Part shown: in pieces, positions 16,266-25,690 of the stretch
Numbering within the stretch: position 1 is the first letter of the stretch
Layout of the letters: each line of letters opens with the position of its first letter
Assembly: GCA_947626795.1 (NCBI GenBank)
Contig: CANQTH010000011.1
Location: 1 to 49,652, forward strand
DNA length: 49,652 nucleotides
Reading direction: 5' to 3'
DNA from: an uncultured Lachnospiraceae bacterium
GTDB taxonomy: Bacteria > Bacillota > Clostridia > Lachnospirales > Lachnospiraceae
Notes under the pieces: model-generated
What the model saw: only the letters and a program-made list of their open reading frames with translations
Database searches by the model: none
What the model was told of the DNA's origin: nothing
Program-made: the position numbers and the translations under genes

Positions 16266-16922
16266 ATGAATTTAAAAAGATGTGAGAATGGGCATTTCTA
16301 TGATACCGATAAATTCCAGTCATGCCCGCATTGCGCGGCAGTGGGAGGCGACAGCAGGCAGACTGTTCCGGCAAGTCAGGCCAATGTGGAGACGGAGCCA
16401 GTTACGGTGCCGATCAAGACGCCGCCGATCGCAGAAAGCCAGGAGAGCCAGGGATTTTCCTTGAAGGCGGCCGTTGGGCAGGCGATGGCGGATTCCGCGG
16501 TCACGCAGGAGGACGATGGAAAGACAGTCAGCCTTTATCAGACGAAAATGGGGATGGAGCCAGTGACGGGCTGGTTGGTGTGCATAGAAGGTCCGGCGTT
16601 TGGAGAGAGCTTCCAGTTGAAGAGCGGCAGGAATTTCATTGGGCGTTCCCCGAATATGGACGTCGTGCTTCCGGGAGACAGCAGCATTTCCAGGGAAAAG
16701 CACGCTATTATCCTGTATGAGCCCAAAAAGCGGGAATTTATCGCGCAGGCAGGGGAATCCAGAGAACTGTTCTATCTGAACGACGAGGTGGTATTGAACC
16801 CGGTGAGGCTAAAGCAGTATGATATTTTGACGATTGGGAACACCCGGCTGATGCTGTTCCCATGCTGCGGAGAAAAATTCAGTTGGGAGGATTACAAGAA
16901 GGAAGAAAAAGAGAATGCTTAA
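16266..16922 (+). CDS. Zinc-ribbon FHA protein (second)
   Basis: A 218-residue paralogue of the product at 11908. The N-terminus has C-E-N-G-H-F-Y-D ... C-P-H-C (residues about 6-23). A low-complexity linker (about 30-90) follows, then an FHA domain (about 120-205: NFIGRSPNMDVVLPGDSSISREKHAII). In both paralogues a T-G-W-L-V-C (or A-G-W-L-V-C) segment precedes the FHA. AGGTGAGGGAAAG supports the ATG. The end overlaps the response-regulator start by eight bases. Confidence 0.85.
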   Translation: MNLKRCENGHFYDTDKFQSCPHCAAVGGDSRQTVPASQANVETEPVTVPIKTPPIAESQESQGFSLKAAVGQAMADSAVTQEDDGKTVSLYQTKMGMEPVTGWLVCIEGPAFGESFQLKSGRNFIGRSPNMDVVLPGDSSISREKHAIILYEPKKREFIAQAGESRELFYLNDEVVLNPVRLKQYDILTIGNTRLMLFPCCGEKFSWEDYKKEEKENA

Positions 16923-17598
16923 AGTTGCCATATGTGATGACGACGAAAAGGTTTTGGGGCAGCTTGGCGAGGCGGTCGGGAAGATCCTGTTTGCCAGGGA
17001 TGAGTATGAGATTTCTTATTTCCGGAGCGGGGAAGAGATCCGGGAGTCGGTGGAGCAAAAGCTTTTTTCCAGTCAACTGTTGCTTCTGGACATCCATATG
17101 CATCCATGGGACGGGATGCAGACGGCGGCATGGCTTAGGAAGAGATGCGTTGACGTGGACATCATATTTGTGACCGTTTCCCAGGAGCATGTGTATGAAG
17201 GGTATACCTATAAGGCTTTTGCGTACCTGCTCAAGCCGTTGTCCATGGAGCGGCTTGGCAATGAGCTGAACCGATATCTGGATGAAATTGCGCAGGGCGG
17301 GGAATGCCTGAACATTTCAGTGCGGGGTTATGAGAGGAAGGTGGCGGTTGGCCGGATCTTGTATGCGGAGAGCGACAAGCGCAAGATCCGCCTTCACCTT
17401 CCGGAGGAGACGCTGGAATTTTATGGAAAGATGGATGAGCTGGCGGGAATACTGGAGAAGCATGGGTTTTTAAGGTGCCATCAGAGCTATTTGGTAAACA
17501 CCAGCCATATCCGGGGAATCGGGAGGAGCGGGATTGAGATGGAGGGCATGAAAATTCCGATCAGCCGGAAATACTGGGAGATCTTAAGAGGAAAATGA
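16915..17598 (+). CDS. LytTR-family response regulator
   Basis: A 227-residue two-domain regulator. The receiver domain (1-120) has the acidic pair DDD at 8-10, the phospho-acceptor Asp59 in LLLDIHM and a conserved Lys in LLKPLS. The LytTR DNA-binding domain follows (about 130-225: ILYAESDKRKIRLH ... FLRCHQSYLVN). LytTR regulators control secreted and surface factors in Firmicutes. No histidine kinase is adjacent, so it is an orphan embedded among FHA and PP2C genes. It could take input from the Ser/Thr kinases or act on the cluster's own promoters; both are inferences. Confidence 0.92.
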   Translation: MLKVAICDDDEKVLGQLGEAVGKILFARDEYEISYFRSGEEIRESVEQKLFSSQLLLLDIHMHPWDGMQTAAWLRKRCVDVDIIFVTVSQEHVYEGYTYKAFAYLLKPLSMERLGNELNRYLDEIAQGGECLNISVRGYERKVAVGRILYAESDKRKIRLHLPEETLEFYGKMDELAGILEKHGFLRCHQSYLVNTSHIRGIGRSGIEMEGMKIPISRKYWEILRGK

Positions 17599-17611
17599 TG
17601 GAGGGAAAGGC

Positions 17612-17968
17612 ATGGCGCATCTGTCAGTGACAAAGAGCTTGGCGATGAATCGGCCGGAAGGCGGGGCGATCATAGGAATCCGTGGGTCGAATATCGGAAG
17701 GATCCTAAGGATCCAGCCGGAAGTTGAGATCGTGCTGGGGCGCGATGCGGAACGATGCGACATTTGTTTCCAGGGCCAAAAGGTGAGCAGGCGCCATTGC
17801 GGGGTGGTGTACCATTCGGCGAAGAAGGACTATACCGTGTTGGACTATTCTTCAAACGGAATCCTGAAAGCGGATGGGCAGGCTTTAAAAAAGGGCGAGA
17901 ACCATGGTGTTGCGCCGGGGACAGAGCTGTGGCTGGGGACAAAGGAAGAAGCGATCTGCCTGGGATGA
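17612..17968 (+). CDS. Stand-alone FHA-domain protein
   Basis: A 118-residue protein that is almost entirely one FHA domain (EIVLGRDAERCDICFQGQ, then SRRHCGVVY and YSSNGIL). The catalytic partner must be supplied in trans. AGGGAAAGGC precedes the ATG. It may be a competitor or bridge for phosphothreonine sites on the kinase. Conserved binding residues (Gly-Arg, Ser-Arg-Arg-His, Ser-Asn-Gly) are all present. Confidence 0.85.
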   Translation: MAHLSVTKSLAMNRPEGGAIIGIRGSNIGRILRIQPEVEIVLGRDAERCDICFQGQKVSRRHCGVVYHSAKKDYTVLDYSSNGILKADGQALKKGENHGVAPGTELWLGTKEEAICLG

Positions 17969-18011
17969 CAGAAGGCACGGAAAAGGAAAAGTAGAGAAAG
18001 AAGGGAACTGC

Positions 18012-19034
18012 ATGAGAAAGAAGAAGCGTGGAATCGGATATTTAATACCATATATTGTGAATGTCATCATTAATGTATTCCTAGATGTGGTCATAATCGC
18101 GGTCTATACGAACCCGGTTGTCCAGGGGCTGCAGGATGTGGGAAGCCTTTTCGGGGTGGAGGCATCGATCGGGGATATTATGAAGACAGCAGTGGATTGG
18201 GGGATGGTGCCTGCGTGGGAGGTCGCCCTGTTGGTTGGCATCCTTGTGCTGCAGGCCGCGATCGCAATTTACGGGATCGTATTGTTTTGCAGATTTACAG
18301 ATCGGATCAATCGGCTGTGCATGGAAAATGAGCTTGGGAATCCGAAGGGTTCCTTCCATTATCTGATCGTTTTGCTGCTGTCTCTCGTGACATTGGGGAT
18401 TTATTATCTGTATTGGATCTATCGGCAGGGAAGCCGCCTGGCTGAGGCGGATAAGCGTATTTACGGAACCGGGCTAAGGGAAACGAACGGGATGGTTTAT
18501 ATGCTGCTGTCATTATTCGGGGTATTTACCTGCGGGATCACGACATGCGTCCTTGTGTATCGGATCATGAATGCCTTAGACGCGATGGAAGGGGCGCGGG
18601 AAGAAGCGAAAAGCGATCCTGTGGGCTGGAAGATGGAAGAAGCGGAGGGGTCGGCTGGATGGAACCAGGAAGAAGACGCCCTGACGCTCCCGGTGACAGG
18701 ATGGGCGAATGAAGGCAGGGCCGCCATGGGAAGGATCCAGTGCTGCGCAGGGGCATACGAGGGAGCGGAGTTTGAGCTGCGCGACCAGGAAGAAGTTATC
18801 ATTGGAAGAGATGAGACGACGGCCCATGTCGTGATCAAAAATCCGAAGATCAGCCGGAAGCATTGCGGGATCTGCTACCATGCGCAGGACGGGAGCTATT
18901 CTGTGACAGATTATTCCACGAATGGGACGTATTACAAAAACGGGCAGAGGTTTCCGCAAGGCAGGCCTGTTGCCTGCCAGGCAGGCACGATCGTAGTCGT
19001 GGCACAGAGCGGCAATGAATTTTTGCTGTGTTAA
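18012..19034 (+). CDS. DUF4234-like membrane protein with C-terminal FHA
   Basis: A 340-residue protein. Two N-terminal membrane helices (about 9-32 and 75-100) are followed by a DUF4234-like module with two more (about 115-140 and 160-185, ending YRIMNALDAME). A polar linker leads to an FHA domain (about 245-335: VIIGRDETTAHVVIKNPKISRKHCGI). AAGGGAACTGC supports the ATG at 18012, with no support for the upstream extension. It would place a phosphothreonine receptor at the membrane beside the ABC exporter encoded next. Confidence 0.82.
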   Translation: MRKKKRGIGYLIPYIVNVIINVFLDVVIIAVYTNPVVQGLQDVGSLFGVEASIGDIMKTAVDWGMVPAWEVALLVGILVLQAAIAIYGIVLFCRFTDRINRLCMENELGNPKGSFHYLIVLLLSLVTLGIYYLYWIYRQGSRLAEADKRIYGTGLRETNGMVYMLLSLFGVFTCGITTCVLVYRIMNALDAMEGAREEAKSDPVGWKMEEAEGSAGWNQEEDALTLPVTGWANEGRAAMGRIQCCAGAYEGAEFELRDQEEVIIGRDETTAHVVIKNPKISRKHCGICYHAQDGSYSVTDYSTNGTYYKNGQRFPQGRPVACQAGTIVVVAQSGNEFLLC

Positions 19035-19062
19035 GGAAGAGGGAGAGAAAGGGAAGAGAGAC

Positions 19063-21360
19063 GTGAGAGAACTGATCATTATTGATGAGCAAGGAAAGAT
19101 ACGGGAGATTTCCCCGGAAAAGTTTGGGAAAGAGCGGATATATTGGGGGAGGGAAGCCCAGAAGAACGATATCGTGTCAGGATCGGCGATCGTCTCACGC
19201 AGCCATGGGGAGTTTAAGGCGACGCCGGACGGGTTGTGGTATGCGGATCTAGGAAGCACGAACGGGACTTATCTTGAGGATGGATCCGGGAAAAAACTTT
19301 TGCAGGCGGATACGGGGTTCCAAAAGCTCAAAGACGGGGATATGCTCCGGGTGCAGCAGAAAGGCGGCGGCGGGGCGTCCGTTCTGATCTTGTACAGGGA
19401 AGAGACGCAAAGCCCGAAAGGCGATAAGGGAAAATGGCAGCATTATCCGATCCAGGGCGGGCGTATTACGATCGGGCGCGGGACAGAGAATGATATCGTG
19501 CTGACGCATCCCGGCGTATCCAGGCTGCACGCCATGTTAGAGCAGACTGCGGACGGGTATGAGATCCGCGATTGCGACAGCACAAATGGGATCTTGGTCA
19601 ACGAGCATCCGTTGGTGGAAAGGCGCAAGCTGAATGAGCAGGATGTCATACGCATTCTGAACAGCGTGCTGATCTTTGCGGGAGGGCATCTTTTTTACAA
19701 GTCTTCCGTGCAGGGCGTCAGCTTAAAAGCGCGGCATATTGAGAAAACGGTGGCAAAAGGGAAGAAGATCCTGGACGATGTGAGCCTGGATATTGAGAGC
19801 AATGAGTTTGTAGCCATCATCGGCGGATCCGGGGCCGGGAAATCCACGCTGATGAATGCGATCAGCGGATTTGACAAGAAAAAAAGCGGGAAGGTCTTGT
19901 TCTCCGGCATGGATCTGGATGAGAATTTCCCGATCTTAAAGAGCTTGATCGGTTATGTGCCGCAGCAGGATATTATTTATGAAAACCTGACGCTGAAAAA
20001 AATGCTCCAGTACACGGCGAAGCTGAAAATGCCAAAAGATACGGGAAAAGAGGAAATTGAGGCGCGGATCAAAGAAGTGCTAAAGATGGTGGAACTGTCG
20101 GAACATCAGGATACATATATCCGAAAATTGTCTGGAGGGCAGAAGAAGCGGGCGAGCATAGCCGTTGAGCTTTTGGCGGATCCGGCGCTGTTTTTCCTGG
20201 ATGAGCCGACTTCCGGATTAGATCCGGGAACGGAAAAAAAGCTGATGCAGACGTTGGGCAGGCTGTCAAAATCCCAGGGGAAGACGATCGTCATGGTAAC
20301 GCATACGACGCAGAGCCTTGACCTGTGCGATAAGGTGGTTTTCATGGGACAAGGCGGGAGGCTGTGTTTCTGCGGGACGTGCGAAGAAGCGAAGATGTTT
20401 TTTGACACGGACAACCTGGTGGACATTTATAATAAGATGGCGGAAGAGCCGAAGATGTGGGCGGAGCAGTATCAGAACTGCATTCCGGCGGAGCCTATTA
20501 ATGAGGATAAGGGAAAGGAGGCGCCGCAAAAAAGGAAAAGCTCGGGGCTGCGCCAGCTTGCGATCCTTACGGCGCGCTATGCGCAGCTAATGGGGAACGA
20601 CCTGCCGAGGATGGGAATGCTGTTTTTGCAGCCAGTATTGATCGCGCTTCTTTTAGGCGTTGTAGCGGACGACAAGGTGTTTGAAGTCTATGAGAGCACG
20701 AAATCCATATTGTTCGCGTTAAGCTGCGCAGGGATCTGGATCGGGCTGTTCAACTCCATCCAGGAGATCTGCAAGGAGAGGACGATCTTAAAGAGGGAAT
20801 ATATGGGCGGCTTGAAGTTATGGGCCTATACGCTTTCTAAATTCCTGATACAGATGGTCTTAGGGGCGCTGCAGGCAGCGGTGATGATGTTGGTATTTTC
20901 TTTGGCAGTGGGACTTCCGGAGAAAGGGATCTTTGGGAGCAGCTTTCTGGAACTGTTCCTGACCCTGTGGCTGACGGTGATCGCGTCCATGTCGTTGGGG
21001 CTGGTGATCTCCGCAGTGGTAAAGAGCGGGGATAAGGCCATGACGTGCGCTCCGTTTGTGCTGATCATACAGCTGCTGTTTTCCGGCATTCTCTTCGCAT
21101 TGGAAGGGATCGGAAGCCAGATCGCAAAGGTCACGATCAGTAAGTGGTCTGTTGAAAGCCTTGGGAGCATTGCGGGCCTAAACAGCCTTACAACGAAGAT
21201 GCAGGAGGAAATCCCGGGCGCGGAGCATGAATTTGAGGAAATCTTTGAGGCGGCGGGGCAGCATTTGCTGCAGAATTGGGGAATCTTGGCGGCAATGGCG
21301 TTGTTATGCGGCGTGATCACAGTGGCTGCGCTTCGGCGCGTGGCGCGGGATGGGAGGTAG
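19063..21360 (+). CDS. FHA-FHA-ABC transporter with fused membrane domain (Rv1747-like)
   Basis: A 765-residue half-transporter. FHA 1 is at about 26-80 and FHA 2 at about 136-190. The ABC ATPase has Walker A GGSGAGKST at 254, signature LSGGQKK at 356 and Walker B LFFLDEPTSGLD near 376. An ABCG-type membrane domain of about six helices lies at about 515-765. This is the architecture of Mycobacterium tuberculosis Rv1747, an exporter controlled by the kinase PknF through FHA-phosphothreonine binding. The start is taken as GTG 19063 (GGAAGAGAGAC upstream) because the ATG at 19015 lies inside the previous gene. It should work as a dimer; the substrate (glycolipid, glycan precursor or other) is unknown. 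Confidence 0.92.
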   Translation: MRELIIIDEQGKIREISPEKFGKERIYWGREAQKNDIVSGSAIVSRSHGEFKATPDGLWYADLGSTNGTYLEDGSGKKLLQADTGFQKLKDGDMLRVQQKGGGGASVLILYREETQSPKGDKGKWQHYPIQGGRITIGRGTENDIVLTHPGVSRLHAMLEQTADGYEIRDCDSTNGILVNEHPLVERRKLNEQDVIRILNSVLIFAGGHLFYKSSVQGVSLKARHIEKTVAKGKKILDDVSLDIESNEFVAIIGGSGAGKSTLMNAISGFDKKKSGKVLFSGMDLDENFPILKSLIGYVPQQDIIYENLTLKKMLQYTAKLKMPKDTGKEEIEARIKEVLKMVELSEHQDTYIRKLSGGQKKRASIAVELLADPALFFLDEPTSGLDPGTEKKLMQTLGRLSKSQGKTIVMVTHTTQSLDLCDKVVFMGQGGRLCFCGTCEEAKMFFDTDNLVDIYNKMAEEPKMWAEQYQNCIPAEPINEDKGKEAPQKRKSSGLRQLAILTARYAQLMGNDLPRMGMLFLQPVLIALLLGVVADDKVFEVYESTKSILFALSCAGIWIGLFNSIQEICKERTILKREYMGGLKLWAYTLSKFLIQMVLGALQAAVMMLVFSLAVGLPEKGIFGSSFLELFLTLWLTVIASMSLGLVISAVVKSGDKAMTCAPFVLIIQLLFSGILFALEGIGSQIAKVTISKWSVESLGSIAGLNSLTTKMQEEIPGAEHEFEEIFEAAGQHLLQNWGILAAMALLCGVITVAALRRVARDGR

Positions 21361-21448
21361 GCTTATGGCAAAATTCCGATAAAATTGCAGAAAACATCAT
21401 TTTCCTTGCTAAAAATGACAATTGGGCAAAAATGGGGATTCTCCCGGT

Positions 21449-21454
21449 TATAAT
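21449..21454 (+). promoter_or_regulatory. Possible -10 element in the 138-base gap before the secreted proteins
   Basis: A perfect TATAAT is present, but the nearest -35-like box (TTGGGC, 21422-21427) is 21 bases away. The dyad of the other cluster promoters is absent. The genes downstream may therefore be read mainly from the upstream promoter. Confidence 0.3.
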
Positions 21455-21497
21455 GGAACCATCAAAAGGAAGTGAGTTCCAGAAGGGAGAAATGGAT

Positions 21498-24038
21498 ATG
21501 GGAAAAACAATAAGGAAGATGATGGGAAAAATCGTTGCGATCGGGTTGGCGGCAAGCGTTTTGGCATCGGCCCTTCCAATTGGCACGGGCGTGCAGGCGG
21601 CAAACACAAGCGGAAGCTTTGCGGAGCGCATCGGGCAGCTCCAGGGGAAATTCCCGGCGGGGAAATACTGGAACCATATGGGAAGCTCTGCGAATAACCC
21701 GGACGGGTATACAAGCACGCCTTGCACGCATCACGGCGGATGCAGCAGAAATGGCTACAATGGCTGGTGCGGGTGCAACAGCTTCAATAACCAGTCGATC
21801 CAATGCTTTGGGTTTGCGGAAAAATTAGGATATGACGTATTTGGGACAAATCCCAGATCCTGGGCAAAAACTTACAGTATTTCAAATGTGCAGGCCGGGG
21901 ATATCATACGTTATAAGAACAACGGGCATTCCATTTTTGTGACGAATGTTTCCGGTAATTCCATCACGTATGCGGACTGTAATTCGGATGGGCATTGCAA
22001 GATCCGTTGGAATGCCACAATAAAGAAATCTGACGTATGGGGGCTTAGCTATATCTCCCATGCAGGCAACTATCAGGATGTGATGAGCATTTCTTCGGAT
22101 ACGGAGAAGCCGTCGGTTTCTGATGTTAAGATTGAGAGCGTGGATGCAAACGGCTATACGGTAGTTGCAAAAGTGTCGGACAACGTCGGGATCGCTTCCG
22201 TGAAATGCGCTACGTGGACTTCCGGGAATGACCAGGACGACCTGATCTGGAAGGATATGGCAGTGAGCGGGGATAAGGCGTGGGTGTATATTTCCTTCGC
22301 GGAGCATGGAGGGTATGTTGACTATTATAACAACCATGTCTATGCGTATGATGCAGCAGGGAATTACGCGGCAATGGCGGCGGAATACGATCGGTGCGAG
22401 GATATTGGCACAGATTTTTATGCCAAGATAGCGAATAAGAAATTAAACCGTGTAGTCGCGAACCTGGATGACAATGCCGTTTCAGTTTCAGATCGGCAGG
22501 ACGCGGGAACCCTGTGGAAGTTTGAGAGGCAGGCAGACCATTCTTATAAGATCATTTCCTGCTTAGATGGGAATGTGCTGGAAGTGAAGGGATCTGATTC
22601 ATCCGAAGGCGCGAATGTCCAGGTGGGCGCATGGGGAAATGGCGGGAATCAGAAATGGTATGTCAGCAAAAATGCCGGAGGATATGCATTGATGCCAGCA
22701 TGCGCCCAGGGGCGCGCGGTGGACGTGAAGGATATTTCAGCGGCGGAGAACGCCAACATCCAGATCTGGGGATGGGGTTACAATAATGATGCGCAGGTTT
22801 ACGGCATTAACCGGATAAGCGATGTGGGCGGGTATTATCCATCCATGCAGGCCCCAAAACTCTGCAGCCAGCCGTCGCTGGACGAAGAATGCACGGAATT
22901 TCGGCCGGGGGATACGCTTTACTTCCAGGCGCAGTGCAAGAATGCGGAAAAATTTTATGTAAAAATGCAGAAAGACGGGAAGGTGGTATTGGAAAATACA
23001 GTTGCGGCAGGGAAATACAAGTATTTAGATCTGGCGGAGGGGAATTACCGCATGGATTTTACGCCTGTGAATGAGATCTCATCTTCCAGCGGGACAGTTA
23101 CGAAGACATTTGCCGTAAAGCAGGAAGAAGCGAAAGAAGAAGTGAAGCCGGATCCGGAAGAGCCGAAGGAAGAGGCGGATCCAGAGCCGGAAGAACCGAA
23201 AGGAGAGGAAGATTCAGAGCCGGAAGAGCCGAAGGAAGAAGTGAAGCCGGAGCAGGCAGAGCCGGAAGAACCGAAAGGAGAGGAAGATTCAGAGCCGGAA
23301 GAGCCGAAGGAAGAAGTGAAGCCGGATTCAGAAGAGCCGAAGGAAGAAGTGAAGCCGGATTCGGAAGAGCCGAAGGAAGAAGTGAAGCCGGAGCAGGCAG
23401 AGCCGGAAGAACCGAAGGAAGAAGAGCAGGAAGATTCAGAGCCGGAAAAGCCGAAGGAAGAAAAAGCAGGGGACGTGACAGGATTCTGCGTAAAATCCGA
23501 GAAGACAACGAGCATCACCTTGTCCTGGAAGGGAGCAAAGAATGCTTCTGGTTATGAAATTTACCGTTATCCTGCAGATTCTTCAAAAGTGGAGAAGAAG
23601 GTAAAGCTTTCGGGCGCGAAGAGCGTAAGCTATACGGATAAGGGCTTGAAGCAGGCGACCGCGTACCGTTATCGGATCCGGGCATATTCCGTAAAAAACG
23701 GAAAAGTGTCATATGGAGGGTTTTCCGAGATGATAAAAGGATACACAATGCTTGTGAAGCCAAAGGCACAGATGATAAAAATAAAGTTTTTAAGGCAGGC
23801 AAACTTGCTGTGGAAAAAAGTAAAGAACGCATCGGGGTATGAGGTATACCGTTCAGAAAGCAAGAAAGGGAAGTATGTTAAGGTGCGGACGGTTTTGAAG
23901 AGCAAAGCCATAAATTATTACAGGGATAAGAACCTAAAGAAGAATAAGTCTTACTATTACAAAATACGCGCATACAAGACCATAGATGGGAAAAAGATAT
24001 ACAGCGATTATTCTGCAGTGAAAACGGCGCGTATGTGA
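21498..24038 (+). CDS. Secreted CHAP/NlpC-like hydrolase with ricin-type, EPK-repeat and FN3 domains
   Basis: An 846-residue exported protein. After the signal peptide (1-34, cleavage near VQA-AN), a papain-like amidase/peptidase domain spans about 40-195. It has Cys103 in QCFGFA, His144 in NNGHSIFV and a polar third residue in YADCN, as in CHAP or NlpC/P60 wall hydrolases. A ricin-type beta-trefoil follows (about 305-440, repeated Q-x-W motifs). Then come a long Glu/Pro/Lys repeat (about 544-657) that could span the wall, and two FN3 domains (about 660-846). There is no LPXTG, SLH or other anchor. GGGAG eight bases before ATG 21498 fixes the start. It may cut or bind peptidoglycan near the exporter. 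Confidence 0.82.
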   Translation: MGKTIRKMMGKIVAIGLAASVLASALPIGTGVQAANTSGSFAERIGQLQGKFPAGKYWNHMGSSANNPDGYTSTPCTHHGGCSRNGYNGWCGCNSFNNQSIQCFGFAEKLGYDVFGTNPRSWAKTYSISNVQAGDIIRYKNNGHSIFVTNVSGNSITYADCNSDGHCKIRWNATIKKSDVWGLSYISHAGNYQDVMSISSDTEKPSVSDVKIESVDANGYTVVAKVSDNVGIASVKCATWTSGNDQDDLIWKDMAVSGDKAWVYISFAEHGGYVDYYNNHVYAYDAAGNYAAMAAEYDRCEDIGTDFYAKIANKKLNRVVANLDDNAVSVSDRQDAGTLWKFERQADHSYKIISCLDGNVLEVKGSDSSEGANVQVGAWGNGGNQKWYVSKNAGGYALMPACAQGRAVDVKDISAAENANIQIWGWGYNNDAQVYGINRISDVGGYYPSMQAPKLCSQPSLDEECTEFRPGDTLYFQAQCKNAEKFYVKMQKDGKVVLENTVAAGKYKYLDLAEGNYRMDFTPVNEISSSSGTVTKTFAVKQEEAKEEVKPDPEEPKEEADPEPEEPKGEEDSEPEEPKEEVKPEQAEPEEPKGEEDSEPEEPKEEVKPDSEEPKEEVKPDSEEPKEEVKPEQAEPEEPKEEEQEDSEPEKPKEEKAGDVTGFCVKSEKTTSITLSWKGAKNASGYEIYRYPADSSKVEKKVKLSGAKSVSYTDKGLKQATAYRYRIRAYSVKNGKVSYGGFSEMIKGYTMLVKPKAQMIKIKFLRQANLLWKKVKNASGYEVYRSESKKGKYVKVRTVLKSKAINYYRDKNLKKNKSYYYKIRAYKTIDGKKIYSDYSAVKTARM

Positions 24039-24057
24039 GGAAATGGAGGAAACGAAG

Positions 24058-25677
24058 ATGGGAAAGAAGATTCAGGTTGGGAAAAAGGCCATAGCCAGCA
24101 TGGCGGTTGCACTGGCGGCAGTCGCTGCGGTCCTCATGGGAGGGCCGCAAGCGAACGCGGAGACGATCTCAAATGTGACAGCATATACCCTGGGGCAGAC
24201 GCAAAACGGGACGTTGACGGAAAATGGGGAGGAGGGGCAGTATTACAGGTTCACGCTGCCTTCTTCCGGGAAGATCCAGGTTACAGGGACGGCATATATG
24301 GACTATATCCACATGGCCTTGTATGACGCGGACGCGCAGGAACTTTGGAACAGCGATCCGCACTGGAACAGCACGTCGGAGGTCATACCGATCGACCAGA
24401 CGTTTTACCTGACGTCAGGGACGTATTATTTCTGCATGGAAAAGTTTTCTTCGAATCGTTTTGGGGATTACAATTTTAAGATAGAGCTGATGTCGTCGGA
24501 CGAGACATTCCAGGAGATAAACGGCGGCTCAAACAACAGCATCGATTCCGCCAATACCGTGGGGACAGGCGGGCAGGTATGCAATGCGCAGCTGGCGCTG
24601 AACGACGAAAAGGATTTCTGGAAGTTCACCCTGGACAGATCCGGGAAAATAGATTTTAATGCAACGTTCTATCATATGGAGTATGTGCAGTGGAAATTAT
24701 ATGATGAAAATGGGGAGGAATTACTGTCAGATACTCCAAGATGGAACTCAACGACGGAGAATATCACGGTTGATGAGGATCTGCAGCTTACAAAAGGGAC
24801 TTATTATATCTCGACGGATGTCAACAATCGTAATTATGGGAAATACAACTTCTCGCTGCGCTTCACGTCCTCCAATGAATCTTATGGGGAGACAAACGGC
24901 GGGAGCAACAACACCGTGGGGACGGCGTCCGCCATGGCGTTGGGAAAGGCTTATGCGGGGCAGCTTGCGATCAATGACGAGAAGGATTTTTACAAATTCA
25001 CGATACCGTCAAAGAAATCGCTGAAGATCAGTGTCAATGCATCGATCGAATGCGTATACATAAAATTATTTGACGGCAAGGGGAATGAGATCTGGTCCAA
25101 TAGCCCGAGCTGGAACTCCGTGACAAACCGGATTTCCTATATACGGCTGACATCCTTGGAAAGAGGGACGTATTACCTTGCGATACAGAGGTATGGCTCT
25201 TATGGGAACTCTTATACCGGGAATTATACGGCAAAGGCGGAGTACCTGACCCAAAAGAACTGCCCGCATGAGACATATCAGACATCTTGGAAAGACGCGA
25301 CCTATTTTGCGAAAGGGTATACCTTGCATAGGTGCGAGGACTGCGGATACTCCTATAAAACGGATTATACTCCGGCACTGAAATTAGATCAGGGGTATTT
25401 GTCCAGTTGGTCCTCGACAACAGGAAAGGGATCGCTAAAGCTGCAGTGGTCGACAGTCTCAAACGCGTCCGGCTACCAGATCCGGTACAGTAAGGCAAAA
25501 GCCATGAATAAGGGCGTGAAGACGAAGAAAATAAGCGGAGGCTCAAAGAGCAAGGTGACAATCAAGAAGCTGAGCCGGAAGAAAAATTATTATGTTCAGA
25601 TCCGCGCATTTAAGAAGTCCGGGTCAAAAATAGTATATGGGAAATGGTCGTCAAAAATGCGATTGAAGACGAAGTGA
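24058..25677 (+). CDS. Secreted protein with three PPC-type repeats and FN3 (paralogue 1)
   Basis: A 539-residue exported protein (signal peptide 1-37, ending ANA). Three tandem beta-sandwich repeats of about 120 residues follow. They carry the marks of bacterial pre-peptidase C-terminal domains: DEKDFWKFTL, I-x-L-YD-x-x-G, and L-x-x-GTYY. A CPH ... CEDC four-cysteine/histidine segment (about 405-430) and a C-terminal FN3 (about 445-539) complete it. The repeats align closely with the product at 25853. GGAGGA at eight bases supports ATG 24058. The function is unknown; adhesive or matrix roles are typical for the fold. An intrinsic terminator follows. Confidence 0.8.
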   Translation: MGKKIQVGKKAIASMAVALAAVAAVLMGGPQANAETISNVTAYTLGQTQNGTLTENGEEGQYYRFTLPSSGKIQVTGTAYMDYIHMALYDADAQELWNSDPHWNSTSEVIPIDQTFYLTSGTYYFCMEKFSSNRFGDYNFKIELMSSDETFQEINGGSNNSIDSANTVGTGGQVCNAQLALNDEKDFWKFTLDRSGKIDFNATFYHMEYVQWKLYDENGEELLSDTPRWNSTTENITVDEDLQLTKGTYYISTDVNNRNYGKYNFSLRFTSSNESYGETNGGSNNTVGTASAMALGKAYAGQLAINDEKDFYKFTIPSKKSLKISVNASIECVYIKLFDGKGNEIWSNSPSWNSVTNRISYIRLTSLERGTYYLAIQRYGSYGNSYTGNYTAKAEYLTQKNCPHETYQTSWKDATYFAKGYTLHRCEDCGYSYKTDYTPALKLDQGYLSSWSSTTGKGSLKLQWSTVSNASGYQIRYSKAKAMNKGVKTKKISGGSKSKVTIKKLSRKKNYYVQIRAFKKSGSKIVYGKWSSKMRLKTK

Positions 25678-25690
25678 TCCGAAGGAAAGG

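Noticed and set aside
11169-21360. Type VI or type VII secretion locus
   Set aside because: Kinase, phosphatase, FHA and VWA genes recall type VI regulation, but there are no sheath, VgrG, TssM, EssC or WXG100 genes in the window.
21276-21497. N-terminal extension of the secreted hydrolase
   Set aside because: The extra codons overlap the ABC gene and would hide the signal peptide; the ribosome binding site supports ATG 21498.
23045-23518. Ser/Gly-rich minus-strand frame
   Set aside because: It is antisense to the Glu/Pro/Lys repeat; low-complexity repeats leave the other strand open by chance.
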